Part shown: positions 12,885 to 24,335 of the stretch, in pieces
Layout of the letters: the number at the start of each line of letters is the position of its first letter
Position numbering within the stretch: the first letter of the stretch is position 1
Source of the DNA: Cubamyces lactineus
Taxonomy: Eukaryota; Basidiomycota; Agaricomycetes; Polyporales; Polyporaceae
NCBI GenBank assembly: GCA_022376465.1
Contig: JACDTU010000018.1
Span: 1 to 64,000, forward strand
DNA length: 64,000 nt
Reading direction: 5' to 3'
Position numbers and translations under genes: made by a program
The notes under the pieces: model-generated
Seen by the model: the letters and a program-made list of their open reading frames with translations, nothing else
What the model was told of the DNA's origin: nothing
Database searches by the model: none

Positions 12885-13271
12885 ATGGTACTCCTCTCTC
12901 TTTCCACCTAGGTCGTCTATGCTCACTCTGTCTTAGATTATCCCTGTGCGGTGCTTCTCGTGCGGAAAGGTTGTCGGCGACAAGTGGAACGCCTACCTCG
13001 AGCTCCTCGCCAACGACATCTCAGAAGGGTCCGTCCGCTTCTCCCTCATCTCGTCCTCGAGCTCACTTCCCTCCCGCAGAGATGCGCTTGACCAGCTGCA
13101 GCTGAAGCGGTATTGCTGTCGTCGCATGGTCCTCACCCACGTCGACCTCATCGAGAAGCTCCTGCATTACAACCGTCCGTCCGACCCTTCGTCTGCTCCT
13201 CCGACCGTACACTAACCTCTCTCCCTCTTACAGCGAACGAACGTGTCAAGGACAAGCCTGGCCGTGGATAA
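12885..13271 (+). CDS. RPB10: DNA-directed RNA polymerases I, II and III subunit RPABC5 (RPB10)
   Basis: Small zinc-binding subunit shared by all three nuclear RNA polymerases. The spliced protein of 75 residues starts [20 protein letters not shown], the invariant RPB10 N-terminus with the CxxC zinc pair. The second pair is in [20 protein letters not shown]. Four exons are needed: 12885-12887, 12937-13028, 13080-13174 and 13234-13271. The first coding exon is only the ATG, joined to ATT ATC CCT. The tail [11 protein letters not shown] is slightly longer than in animals. Without the first splice the ATG reads into a short dead frame, so this start is strongly supported by conservation. Confidence 0.93.
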
Positions 13272-14252
13272 TGTTCCCCGCCCATCGTGTATCATAGCAT
13301 CTTGTACTCTGTCTCGCTTCCTGCTATCCCACTGCGTCTTCTCAGCTTCCCCTCCAAGCTACCGAGAGCCCTTACCCAAGGAGGCCGATGTGAGGAAGCA
13401 CAGGTCGTTGGGAACGGAAAGGGGGAGGCTGGTGTGGATTACTTGGTATTCGTGGAGGCACGAGAACATCCAGTACGTCCTATCACCGTACCGCCCTTTC
13501 ACAAGCTGGCCTCTGGGCCCTCCATTTGTCGTGTCGTGTCGTGTTACGAGCCACCGGCGGTCCTCTACTACGCAAGTGATTTACCTCTCCCCCACCCAAA
13601 AGCGCTCACTGAGCAGCCCGATGTACATGACCAATACCCCATTGATTTGGCGGTGACAAATGTGTGCTGGCCCTGTCATGCGAGTGTTCAGTTCAGCCAT
13701 TATCTGCAAACTTGGGTTGCTTGTCGAACCGAATCTAAAGAATCCGTATCGACCGTTTGTGAAATGATCCTCGACCGGTCAGTTCGTTGTCTTTCGTTTC
13801 GAGCACGTTGGATCTGTTGTCGTCCAAGCATTACGAGTGCTTTTTTCTCGACAATTCTTGCACTGTTCGCTACGATTTCCCGCTCGTTCGCAAGCGCTCG
13901 TCGCCCCTCCCTCCGTTGTCGTCTCCCGCGACGTTCATCGTTCAACCGCCTCCCGCCTCCCGCGCGGGCGCGACGAAATGCCTGGATATGTTTTTCCCTG
14001 CAAGGCTGAGTGAGCATGCTGCTTACAGATGTGCAAAAACGGCGTCTTACTCAGCCAACTCGCCTTTCCGTGTTTTCCGGAACCAGCTTCTCTCAGCTTC
14101 TCGTCGTCTGCAGGCTGCAGCCTTGCATCATCCGCGTCCCAGCTATCGCTTCATCTTTCTTCCCACATCCTCTAGCCGTACTATAAAACCTGCGAACGCG
14201 TACGAATGTCGCCCCGAACATCTACGACCTCTCTCACACTCACCGTCCCACA
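13272..14252. other. Intergenic between RPB10 and OYE
   Basis: About 980 bases with long open frames on the plus strand that show no protein-family features and no codon pattern like the neighbours. The last 150 bases hold the promoter of the downstream oxidoreductase. Confidence 0.45.
14182..14187 (+). promoter_or_regulatory. TATA box of OYE gene
   Basis: TATAAA sits 71 bases upstream of the ATG at 14253, a usual position for a fungal TATA element. Confidence 0.5.
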
Positions 14253-15655
14253 ATGTCCGTTCGCGAATTCAACCGTCCTGCTCCCAACACCTCCTACTTC
14301 ACCCCTGCTCAGTTCCCTCCCGCGGGTACCGCAGTGGACCCTCAACCAGATGGCAAGCCCATTCCCACCCTCTTCAAGCCCCTGAAGATTCGCGGCGTCG
14401 AGTTCCAAAACCGCATCTGGGTACGTGTAATCTGCCCAGCGCATTCACCGTGCTTGTGCTCATACAACGCGGTAGCTCTCGCCTCTTTGCCAGTACTCTT
14501 CCGATAACGGTGTCGTACAGGAGTGGCAGCATGCGCATCGTGAGTACCCTCGTTATCCTATGCTCTCAAGTTTGTTCTCACCAACGCCTTTCGCAGTCGG
14601 TGGTATCTTCACACGCGGCCCAGGTCTCACCATCGTTGAAGCAACCGCTGTCCTCCCAGAAGGTCGTATTACACCCGAATGTGCCGGCATCTGGAACGAC
14701 GAGCAAGCCGCTGCATGGGCCAAGATCGTAGAGTTCGCACACTCTCAGGGCCAAAAGATCGGCATCCAGCTCGCCCACGCTGGCCGTAAAGCCTCCACCC
14801 TCGCGCCATTCGTCAACATGGGCCGCGTCGCGGACGAAGCCGCCAACGGCTGGCCCGACGACGTCTGGGGCCCGTCCGCGATTCCGTTCAACGACCAGTT
14901 CCCTCAACCCAAGGAGCTCACCAAGGAGGGCATCAAGCGCATCGTCAAAGGCTTCGTGGACGCCGCCCGGCGCGCTCTCCGCGCGGGCTTCGACGTGATC
15001 GAGATCCACGGCGCGCACGGGTACCTCATCAGTTCCTTCCTCTCGCCCATGAGCAACAAGCGCACGGACGAGTACGGCGGCAGCTTCGAGAACCGGATCC
15101 GCCTCGCTGTCGAGGTCGTCGACGCCGTCCGCGCGGTCATCCCCCCGTCGATGCCTCTCTTCTTCCGCGTCTCCGCGTCCGAGTGGCTCGAGGAGGTCTT
15201 CCCTGACCAGCCTTCGTGGCGCTCCGAGGACACCGTCCGGCTCGCGGGCGTGCTCGCCGAGCACGGCGTCGACCTGCTCGATGTCTCATCCTCCGGCAAC
15301 CACCCCGCGCAGAAGATCAAGACCGGTCCCGCGTACCAGGCGCACTTCGCCGAGGCAGTCAAGCGCGCGCACGGGGACAAGATCCTCGTCAGCGCGGTCG
15401 GCGCGATCAACGATGGACAACTCGCGCAGTCTGTGCTCGACAAGGGCCAGGCGGACGCGATCTTCGTCGGGCGGATGTTCCAGAAGAACCCTGGTCTCGT
15501 CTGGAAGTTCGCGGACGACCTCGGCGTGCAGATCCACGTCGCTGGACAGATCGGCTGGGGCTTCTACGGGCGGGCGAAGCCTGTTTCGTCGAAGTAAGTC
15601 GCGTCCAAGTGTTCTGTACACGAACGATCGCTGACTGGCGTTGTGTAGGATGTAA
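14253..15655 (+). CDS. Old Yellow Enzyme-type NADH:flavin oxidoreductase (YqjM-like ene-reductase)
   Basis: FMN enzyme that reduces activated C=C bonds of enones with NAD(P)H. Exons 14253-14420, 14476-14539 and 14597 onward give about 410 residues. Visible family motifs are the N-terminal [47 protein letters not shown], then [17 protein letters not shown], followed by NKRTDEYGG and FENR, and the C-terminal FMN-binding VSAVGAIN and [12 protein letters not shown]. The barrel is complete. The stop at 15595-15597 overlaps a perfect GTAAGT donor at 15594. Splicing to the acceptor at 15648 would replace it with one extra Met and a stop at 15653-15655, the end used here; the unspliced end is 15597. 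No N-terminal signal is evident, so it is probably cytosolic. It lies just before the SDR array. Confidence 0.92.
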
Positions 15656-15923
15656 ACACGGGGTTGTGATATTGGACACGCATTCTGATAGAGACAGCTA
15701 CGTAGACGGCTTAATGTGTAACATAGAGCATTCGTAGAAGGACTACAACGCACACAATGAAGATACCAACAAGTTTGGCTCCTTCACGCTGTTACGTTAC
15801 GGATCGACGAATCAAAAGGTGCACGTCACACGTATCATTCTATCCGTCGTACATCGTGATCCGTATCTCTACATAACAATTCGCATCGAACGTGGAAGTA
15901 CGCCGACGTACGCAGCAAGTCCT

Positions 15924-16874
15924 TCACCACGGTACAATCTCGTGCCTGTAGTTGATGAGCCTCCCGTTGTCCTCGGGCGTGAGCGACGTCAGGACCTTGG
16001 CGACTGCGGACACGCTCTCTTCGAGTTCGAGAGGGGCGTCATCGGTGCCCATGTCTGTCGATTACGTAGTTGAGCGTGCATACGGAGGCGGAGAAAAACT
16101 GTGAACATACCCGTCTTCACCCATCCGGGGCAGAGACATACCACCATGAGGTCGGGCCTCTCTGCCCGTTGTTTGTAGGTCTGCGTTGCCATTCAGCACA
16201 GGTACACACTTTGAGGGACAGTCGATCGACGTACGAGCATATTCAGCCCTGTCTTCGTAATCGCATAGGACGCCCACAGTTCGCCGTATCCGTATCCGAA
16301 CGCCCCGAGAGAACTCGAAACATTGATGATCGTCTTCTTGGTACTCTTCTCGATGAGAGGCAAGTACACCTGCGCGAGAAGCGCTGGTGCGATGACGTTC
16401 GTCTTGAACACAGCGCCCCAGCCCTCGACGTCCATCGTGAACGCGGTGTCAATCTTCTGGTTCTATGGATCCCTTCTGTGAGCATATGCAAGACTCAGTA
16501 TAGGTGTCGGAGTGTATACGTACGACGGCGGCGTTGTTGACTAGGTAGTCCAACCCCTTGTCACCTAGGATCTGCGAGACCTCATTGACCGAGTTCTTCA
16601 GGCCCTCGAGATCATCGACGTCGAGCTTCACGATATGCAGCGTTCCCTTGGCAGTGTCCTTGAGCGCCTTGAGAGCTGTCGCTTTCTCGGGTGTGCGGCA
16701 GGTCGCGATGATGAAGTTCGCGGGGTCTCGTAGCAGCTGCTCAGTCAGCCCAAGGCCGATACCGCGCGAGCACCTGGTGATGACGCGCACGGAGTATCAG
16801 CACGGAGACGAACAAGCATATTACTTAGGCACATACCCCGTGATGAGCCAGGTATATTGGTCGACGATAGCCAT
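15924..16874 (-). CDS. Short-chain dehydrogenase/reductase, array copy 1
   Basis: First of ten related classical SDRs in the window, and the only one on the minus strand. Five exons code for about 240 residues, and this layout recurs in all copies: junctions fall after TG, after the NNA(G) motif, after LNML, and after WVKT. Starts MAIVDQYTWLITG. The Rossmann motif is TGCSRGIG across intron 1, then NNAAV, the catalytic Ser in IINVSSSLG and the YAITK Tyr/Lys pair. An Arg after strand 2 (IIATCRTPEK) suggests NADP(H), as in sniffer/carbonyl-reductase-like SDRs. It ends INYRHEIVPW, a version of the family tail. Substrate unknown. It lies tail to tail with the OYE gene. Confidence 0.88.
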
Positions 16875-18206
16875 GTTGCAGAAGCAAAGGGCTAGTTACT
16901 CAGGACTGAGTAGTGGGAACGTACGCGGGACGTCAGAAGTTCCGTTCGTGGTTCTTATACCCGCCAGTACGCGGGAAAGTCTAGGGTTCAAATCATTCAG
17001 TCATGGGGAGCGGCATGGATAATCTCACGTACCTTTGGCCGCTTCTTTGGAGAGAGTTGGTAACATGACACAAACCATAGTGCGCGAATCAACAAACCCA
17101 ACTTTGCAAGATTGAGGAATCGAGCTTTGACCACATGCGTCGATCCCTATAGAAGTTGTTAGAAATCGCGTTGCAAAGCATAGACCCGGATGTCCCCGCT
17201 AAGTCATGAGAGAACTCGAGCTTCCGTGGGAGAGATGAGTACGTGGTCGTGCCTCTAGAGTCCAGCGAGAGAATCTTGTACCGCATCACCGAGACAGCAC
17301 TCGGCCGTTCACTCACGATGTCTTGTTCGGAACAGAGTGTTGAAGATCGTATGTAAACGTTGGAGAGACCTATCGTTACGGGTCATATGTGCCAGTCATA
17401 TGTTAGCAGTACGTATCCATAGACGAGAGGTGTTACGCTTGAAACCGTGCGAGGCGCGCTGCGCTGCACGAAGTCAGTCTAGCGTGGCAGGCATCCTGTC
17501 GATTTCAGAGATAGAAATATGGCTATCACAGGCTATTGTGAGAACCTCTGCTTTCATATGAAGAAGGACCGATCCTGTATCATGTTGGAGGGAAGTGATG
17601 ATTGCAGCGAAGTGTCAAGCACAGATTGAAGACTCGCGTTTGCGGCGACACAGCGGCGTCGCGTACTTAACCCTGGCAGTGTATAGGCGACGCACGCCTC
17701 TTGCGCACTCAGCGCCCTGGTCCGTAACTTGGACCGTGACCGCCGCCTTCGGGACAAGGATTGTGTTGAGGTCTTCATAGTAACACCGCCGGAATACTGA
17801 TTGACTGCGCTGCGTGCTACTGGCCACAGCCTGCTATACAGTCCAGTCTTCTCAGGTATCGTGGTCCTTTCCCATGCTTTCGTTCGAACGTCTGTCTTCA
17901 CGAACGCTGATCAACATCTTTGATACATTTTCGAACCTGCGCAACCTTATGCTCCCCTGTGAGAACTTACTTGAAGAGAAGCGAACTAATCGATGGAGCT
18001 TTGGCCCTGACGACTACCAGTGAACTGCTCAAGCGGCTGACTTGCATCTTCCTCACAGCTGCCGTCTTCTCTGTGATGAGCTCGGTCACTTCTCGAACTC
18101 GAAACCACGGCTGTCTATGAGCTACTTCCGCCTGTCCCACGCTCCCGTCTTATAAACCTGGACGGTTCCACGCGCAATAACAAGCTCTCCACCTACCCCA
18201 TCCATC
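16875..18206. other. Intergenic 1.3 kb between divergent SDR copies 1 and 2
   Basis: Holds the promoters of both SDR genes. Plus-strand fragments at 17320-17410 (VLKIVCKRWRDLSLR) and 17895-18020 (LINIFDTFSNLRNLMLPCEN) faintly recall F-box/leucine-rich proteins, but stops and lack of a joinable frame leave only a possible relic. No intact gene. Confidence 0.4.
18151..18156 (+). promoter_or_regulatory. TATA box of SDR copy 2
   Basis: TATAAA 56 bases upstream of the ATG at 18207. Confidence 0.5.
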
Positions 18207-19166
18207 ATGGCATCACCTCAAACGTATGTCTGGTTCATCACTGGGTAAGCGGAGTACAGTCTCTGCTATTGCACACCTCTTATAACCACGAATACACACA
18301 ATAGCGCTAACCGAGGCATTGGCCTCGAACTCACCAAACAACTCCTCGAATCACCGTCGAACATCATCCTCGCCGCCTGCCGTAACCCATCCAACGCGAC
18401 TGCGCTGAATGCCCTCGCATCATCCTCCAACGGGAGAGTTCACGTCCTCACTCTTGATGTCACGAACCACCAGTCAGTCCGCGACGCCGCCAAGGCAGCA
18501 GCTTCGATCCTCGGCGACGGCGGTATAGACTACTTGATTAACAACGCCGGTATAGTAAGCCATTCGTTCTGGCATCCAACGCTCTGTCTACTATCTCCAA
18601 TCGCTTGCTAGATCGCGGCGGACTCCGCCTTCACCGCTGATCCACAAGTCATGCAAAAGATATTCGACACCAACGTCGTCGGTCCGGCCTACGTTACCCA
18701 AGTCTTCCTGCCGTTTGTAGAGAAGAGTGAGAAGGAGACGGTCGTAAACGTGTCTAGCGAGCTCGGACGTCTTACGGCTGACTTCGGGACGCTTTCAACG
18801 TCCTATTCAATCACCAAGGCCGCTCTCAACATGCTAGTAAGCCTATCGAGTTCTATGAATTATCATGTCCTATGTCTCATCCGAATTTCCATCAGACATA
18901 CAAGCAGCAGAAGGAGCGCCCAGACATCGTCTTCATCTCCGTTTGTCCTGGCTGGCTCAAAACGGGTACGGTTTTCGTGTATCGACTGATGGCCCCTCAT
19001 TCACCGCTCATGCTCCGTTTGCTCCGTTCTCCCAGATCTGGGAGGCCAGAACGCTCCCAATGACGTGGAAGTGGGAGTTGCGGGTGTTTTAAAGACGATC
19101 ATGGGTCTCACTCCGCAGGACTCTGGGAAGTTCTTCAATTACAAGGGGGAGAACCTCCCGTGGTAG
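18207..19166 (+). CDS. Short-chain dehydrogenase/reductase, array copy 2
   Basis: Begins MASPQTYVWFITG and continues after intron 1 as ANRGIGLELTKQLL. It is one of the more diverged members: Asn replaces Ser in the glycine motif (TGANRGIG), and the helix segment reads NALASSSNGRVHVLTLDVTN instead of the common AKGTLH-I-LDVSD. The catalytic elements NNAGI, VVNVSSELG and YSITK are present. The ending is DLGGQNAPNDVE...DSGKFFNYKGENLPW, with Leu for the usual Met and without the LEPEES box. It opens a run of eight forward copies. Active enzyme expected, substrate unknown. Confidence 0.88.
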
Positions 19167-19715
19167 ACTCTTGTGTACCAGGCTGATTCGATCCGCCATC
19201 CTCGTTTTGTCTTAGGAAGCCTTGCAGAATATGTGAGAATGCGTCTGTGCAATACTCGTGTAGAGTCGGTGTGAGACACCAGGTGTGCCTCTAACCTACG
19301 TCGCTGACGGTAGGGGTGAACTACTGCGTCAACGCGCCGTAGGCGCGCAATGCAATGCCTCACCAGCGTTAGCTATGACATGTCTACAGACCACCACAGC
19401 GCGAATATACGCGATCTGGAACTAAAGATTGTCTGTACGTCTATACAATAGCGGTAAGTAGTATATACATGCGAAGTGCAGATAGAAGCCCTGAACTACG
19501 AATAAGGATAATACGAAACGTAGACTCACGCCCCTTCGGCATGAGCACAGGGGTATAGCCCGAGAGGGAACGCTCAAGATGGAGGCCAATGTCCATAGCT
19601 CCCCGCCTTCTGCCCATGTCACTGGATCTGAATACGCGACTGGTCAGCGATGTCGTTTGGCCTCATATCATGAGAGTTGACACATACGGATACCGGGGTC
19701 GTAGACCAGAGCTTT
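19167..19715. other. Intergenic, convergent
   Basis: Between SDR copy 2 (+) and the membrane-protein gene (-). No coding signal; AT-rich patches near 19440-19500 may be the 3' UTRs. Confidence 0.45.
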
Positions 19716-20508
19716 CTATCCCGATAAGCACTTCGATCGCAGATCCACCCTAATCGGCGCAGAATGGGAACGTCGGACACTCTGGGTAAATGAACGCGAC
19801 CGTGTCCTCGCCGTAGCAGGAAGAGGCAACTGTACAGGAAGGGGGGAGTTTTCCGTGTTGCTGTAGTACGTCGGTGGTCTTGAATTGATATCGACGGAGG
19901 GAAATATCAGCGATACACGCTTAGAGTGGAACACTGGCAGGGTGTCCTCTCTATTGTCGCCGTATGGGTACGGCGTGACCGCCCCATAGCCATGGCGTCG
20001 CTCAGGTTCTGCAAGAATCGAGATAAGCAAATCCCTCGAGGACACAATAGCTCTTCCGAGGCTTACCAGGATTCCGAGGTCGGAATGCCTTGCAACGGTT
20101 CCGGTGGATGCGATGGAACACCAGCAAGATACCCGCGATGATGATCGTTCCCAGCAAGGCCGCTCCTCCACCCGCAAGTCCAGACCTGAGCGCGAGAGAC
20201 GACGGATTGGCAGTTGATGGGCTACCATTCGCTGAGATGTGATTGACTGCAGGATACTCGTCCACCGGGGAACGAGGTGTCGGAGTGGGAGTGATGTCAG
20301 ACATGATGCCAAGGGCTGCAGGTACCGTCGTGCTGGACGACGCGGCAGCTGAAGGACTGGTAATGGTAACTACGACGGTGAGGGTGAGAGTATGATCGCG
20401 TCGGCTACGTTCCCTGCCCGCCAAGATCTGAGGAGCAGGAGCATCGAGAACGGGGTGAGTTGGGGCAGGCCGGAGGAAAGTGCATCCGGGGCCTGCAGGT
20501 GGTGGCAT
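19716..20508 (-). CDS. Single-pass membrane protein, copy A
   Basis: Two exons (20508-20067 and 20008-19716) predict 244 residues with no recognised domain. A Pro/Thr/Ser-rich N-terminal part (ILAGRERSRRDHTLTLTVVV and a Ser/Thr/Pro stretch) precedes one hydrophobic helix around residues 122-138 (LLGTIIIAGILLVFH), flanked by a Gly-rich lead and the positive HRIHRNRCK stop-transfer. The cytosolic-looking tail is Ser/Arg/Tyr-rich. No classical signal peptide is apparent. It resembles the protein at 34303-34968 in order of parts and in the ILAGR + LTLTVTVT segment. Such Ser/Thr-rich single-pass proteins are common orphan families in agaricomycetes; function unknown. The splice fits canonical GTAAGC and TTGCAG signals. 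Confidence 0.6.
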
Positions 20509-21496
20509 CGCGAAGGGTTCTGAGAAAGCTGTGATGACATTCCCGTGTCTTATATCCTGCAGGGATATGCGTACAGGGTCAGACTATCCGGATATCCCCT
20601 GGCATATGTGGCAGACGCGAGTAACAGGCTCCAGGTCTTCAATCGCCTGTAGAGGTGTGAGCTCGGTTCATGAGGGAACAGCTCACAGGTACAAGTTCAG
20701 AAGACAAGCGGATTAGGCCTCTATCCCTGCTTGGAATTTATCGTGCACGTAAGACCGGATGGCTACCTGTATGTGGAATATGTCATTATGAGCCGTGGCG
20801 CCGATAAGCTCGTAAGTACTCACCGGTCCTAGTATTCAGACATCGGGGCATTGTGCTAAGTGTTGAGCAACTTGGAACCTTTTGTGCCGTGAAGCATTGT
20901 TCCTGCATAGCCGTGCATGGACGTGTAGAGTGCGAAGGACGAGAACGAATTCCACGGATCACGTTTTCGCACGTCTATTAAGCGCCTGCATAAGCGCGCA
21001 TGGATCGGTAGGGACCGCGTCTCCGCAGCCTCGAGCTCCTCCGGCTCTAACTTGTGCTCTCAAGTAACCCTCGAACCAGACTCTTTGAACATTCTTCGAT
21101 AACCAGAAATTGATACATGGGTGTAGTATATAAAATGAAGCACGATAGACTACACAGCACTTGTACGAATCTCAGAAAGCTGTGTCAAACTTCAACCGCC
21201 GTCCTCTCGTAGTGGGTTCGTTATCGTGTTTATGCTCATATATCGCTACGAGCCTAACCTTACCGAGGAACGCAACTTAAGGAGTAGGGAATAGCAGATA
21301 CGATACATCCAGCGAACCATATAGCAGTATCAGTCAATCGCGCTTCAGCCTATCCCGGTCGGGATTCAGTCTATACGGGATGCACCATCTTCCCGTCCCA
21401 GGTCCTCGACGCCGGCCCATTCCAGATTGAATATAAAGATTGAATCATGTCGTTGAGCACCTCGCATCTCTGCCTTCATAGCCATACAGTCGCAAA
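20509..21496. other. Divergent intergenic region
   Basis: Promoter region for membrane protein A (-) and SDR copy 3 (+). A TATATAAAA run near 21125-21134 is far from either start. No gene seen. Confidence 0.45.
21432..21437 (+). promoter_or_regulatory. TATA box of SDR copy 3
   Basis: TATAAA 65 bases upstream of the ATG at 21497. Confidence 0.5.
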
Positions 21497-22455
21497 ATGT
21501 CGTCAGCACACGCCTCGATGACATCCTGGCTTGTTACTGGGTATGTGTGCGATAGAGACGGTCCTGAAGCTCCTGTTGACATTTATCACGATAGGTCGTC
21601 GCGCGGAATTGGGTTCGAACTCGTGAGACAGCTCCTGGCCTCGCCCGAGCATCTTGTTGTTGCTGCCTGCCGGAATCCCACCTCGGCTACCGCGCTGCAC
21701 GGTCTCAAGAATCACGCCAAGGGCACTCTACATATCATCCAGATGGATGTTAGCGACTTCGACTCCGTCCGTGCCTCAGCGAAACCACTGGAATCCATTC
21801 TCGGGGGGATAGGGCTAGACTATCTCATCAACAACGCAGGCATCGTGCGTATCTACTGCATACGCTGTGACCCCTACTCACGCCCCTGCTATGCCACTGC
21901 GTTAGGCTACCCGGGATACCTCCTTCACGCTCGATCCGGACGAGCTGTTGCGTATATTCCGCACAAATGCAGCAGGGCCCGCTCTAGTCTCACAGATTTG
22001 CTTGCCCTTCCTCGAGAAGGGCAGGAAGAAGGTCATCTTGAACATCTCGAGCACCGCAGGCAGTATTACCACTACCATCAACGAGATCGGCGCGAGGAAC
22101 ATGTCCTATGCGATCAGTAAGGCCGCGCTGAACATGTTGGTACGTGCGGCCGCGATGCGTCTCGTTTTGAACTGCCACTCATCTCGTTTCTCTATCCAGA
22201 CCGTGAAGCAGAAGGCCGAGCGACCCGACATTATCGCTATAACATTGTGCCCCGGATGGGTCAAGACAGGTACTGCGTAGTCATCGCATGAGCCCTAAAG
22301 ACTGTGACTGAATTGCTTCGTCAGATATGGGTGGCGAGGAAGCTTATGTTGACACAGAGGAGAGCATCTCGAAGATCCTGGCGATGATCACCTCTGTTAC
22401 CGCTGCTGACAGTGGGAAATATCTTCGGTACAACGGGGAGTCTATCCCGTGGTGA
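21497..22455 (+). CDS. Short-chain dehydrogenase/reductase, array copy 3
   Basis: Exons 21497-21540, 21595-21844, 21906-22139, 22200-22269 and 22325-22455 give 242 residues. It starts MSSAHASMTSWLVTG. Motifs: SSRGIGFELVRQL after intron 1, NNAGI, ILNISSTAG, YAISKAALNML, LCPGWVKT and the tail DMGGEEAYVDTEESISK ending RYNGESIPW. The Arg in VVAACRNP favours NADP(H). The sequence downstream (22558-22790) is shared with the region just before SDR copy 5, a trace of segmental duplication. Confidence 0.9.
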
Positions 22456-24335
22456 TCATGAGTATGTGGTGGAGCACGTCGCCAGGACCTGACTTCGTTC
22501 GTTCCCATACTTCATCATCAGACTCATCAGTGGGAATGTGAATACTGATGTAGCATGTGGGCCGGAGCTCTAAACTCCGCAAATCTACACCAGCGCGCGG
22601 AGTTAGCTCATTCCTTGTGACGGGAAGCAGAAAGCTATCATTCATACAACGCGAACTGAATAGGTCTATACGTCATAAATGAACGACGAAGCAGGCCAGG
22701 TGCGAGTCACTTCCGAGTTCTCGGATGCCCCGGTGGCGGTCGGAACCGCCGCAGTGCAATACTTTGTTCCGGATAGACGACTACACGGCCAGGGAGGAAT
22801 CTGCGAGATTCTTAAGAGAGGACCCGCCTGCAAATTGTCTGTGATGACTTCTTGTGATGGATTGCAGGTCGAACCGAGATAATCTTATGTGGGGCAGGAA
22901 TTGAGATCGTCGCAGAGTGATCTCAAATATTTTTAAGGTCAAGAAGGCGCTAATCACCTTGGCCTTTGACAACGTCGGCAGGGGAGACAAGAAAGGGCAG
23001 GTGGTTCACACGGCAGCCCCGTCCCTCGGGCACGATTTCGGCAGCCTGACCCAGTGACCGTGTGAACATGTGACAATATGTCACGAACTGTCACGTTTTC
23101 CAGCTCTTTCCACGCAGGTTGCGCTGATCCCACTGTTGCAACCGTCTTCAACGTTCAACTCGAACCACCATGACTGAGCTTGGTCCCCTCGCCTTCTGAC
23201 CCTGATCCTTTCGACATCGGTCTCTCTGCGTTAGTCTGCGCCAGTCTCCCTCATGCGACTCCCTCTAGTGACTTGTTCACTCCGCGTTTGTACTTTTCGT
23301 GCCAAAACAAGAGAGCCTAAGGTAAGTAGTCATCGCTGATAGCTGACGCATAGCCTCGCTACGAATTGATGTGCAATTATCTGCCCGTTGGGCTTTGCAA
23401 GGTGAGCGATACTGCTGCCCATCATACTAGGCAACCAACATAACATCGTCGAGAACGCCATCCAGCATCGCCAACGGGTGCCACGTCACAAATTGCTCTA
23501 GTCACTATGTGCATCCTCAAGCTCTGTGGTGAGTCTTTTGCGCCCCATTCGCCTGCAATCACCATGGCTAATCTGTGTCAGCTCGTTCATGCGCACGTAT
23601 CTCAAGGGCCAAGAGCGACTAAACCACTTAAGCTCAGAGGTACGTGTTCCCTCTACGGTACGTTATTGTCCTGATCACTCAGCACAGCCCCTCTAACAGA
23701 TACCACAACTTGTATGTAGAGTAGAGTAGATATCGCAGGCACTGAATATATTTCATCTCTGATTCCTATACGGAATGCTGTGGGCGTGAATCGATTTCGG
23801 AATCAATCGGATTTGTTCGGATTTGTTCGGTAGCGCCTTCCATCTCGCATCAATCTCACAGCGTTGCCGAGGTTCACTCTTAAGAAAATCTTAAGAAATG
23901 GCCCCTCTTGTGTTGCGCACACGGGTCTCCAAATGCGATTCTCTTAAGATCACCTTCGTGATTACACATATCACACGATTCTGTAGGTTTCCTGCAGAGG
24001 GCGGACTCGCCGTGTACGACCGTCGCCGGCGGACGTTCATTCACGGAAAGCCATCCTCCCACACTTCTCGAAGACATTGGCGCTGCGGATATTCGTAAGC
24101 ACAGGGCGGAGCTGCCACTGGTGGACTCATAAGGGCAACTGCGCTCACATACATAGAGTACGCTTTGTCACCGCCACATATCCGCATATTCCGGTCGGCG
24201 TTGACCGTCGTGCCAGCGTCGATCTAGACGTTTCTTTACTTCCAGCAAGATTCTCTATATCAACGAGGCGCCTACCGTTGCATCGTTAAAAGGTCGCTCA
24301 ACTCGCCCCAGGCCGTTACATCCTCGTTCTACACC
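22456..24335. other. Intergenic 1.9 kb
   Basis: Longest gap inside the array. The first 350 bases include the duplicated element at 22558-22790. A direct repeat of ATTTGTTCGG lies near 23812-23831. Short GT..AG-bounded frames at 23280-23660 do not join into a recognisable protein. A lost SDR copy could have stood here, but no SDR motif was found. Confidence 0.4.
22558..22790. repeat. Duplicated downstream element, copy 1
   Basis: Matches 25505-25710 in two blocks. Block one begins TCTAAACTCCG and ends GCGGAGTTAG-CATTCC; its ends are inverted arms (AACTCCGC / GCGGAGTT) enclosing about 20 bases. Block two is the TTCTCGGATGCCCC segment with the GCGGTC..CGCCGC core that follows. Order and spacing are kept in both copies, indicating duplication of an SDR gene together with its 3' flank. 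Confidence 0.65.

Noticed and set aside
13787..14731. Long plus-strand frame of 314 residues
   Set aside because: It overlaps the OYE gene in another frame, is Ser/Arg/Pro-rich without any domain, and its first part lies in the promoter.
17320..18020. F-box/LRR-like fragments (VCKRWRDL, FDTFSNLRNL)
   Set aside because: Matches are short, lie in different frames, and no F-box start or splice path joins them; kept only as a note on the intergenic region.
22558..22640. tRNA-like or CRISPR-like repeat because of the paired AACTCCGC/GCGGAGTT arms
   Set aside because: Only two copies, each beside an SDR gene; spacing and structure do not fit a tRNA, and the host is a fungus.
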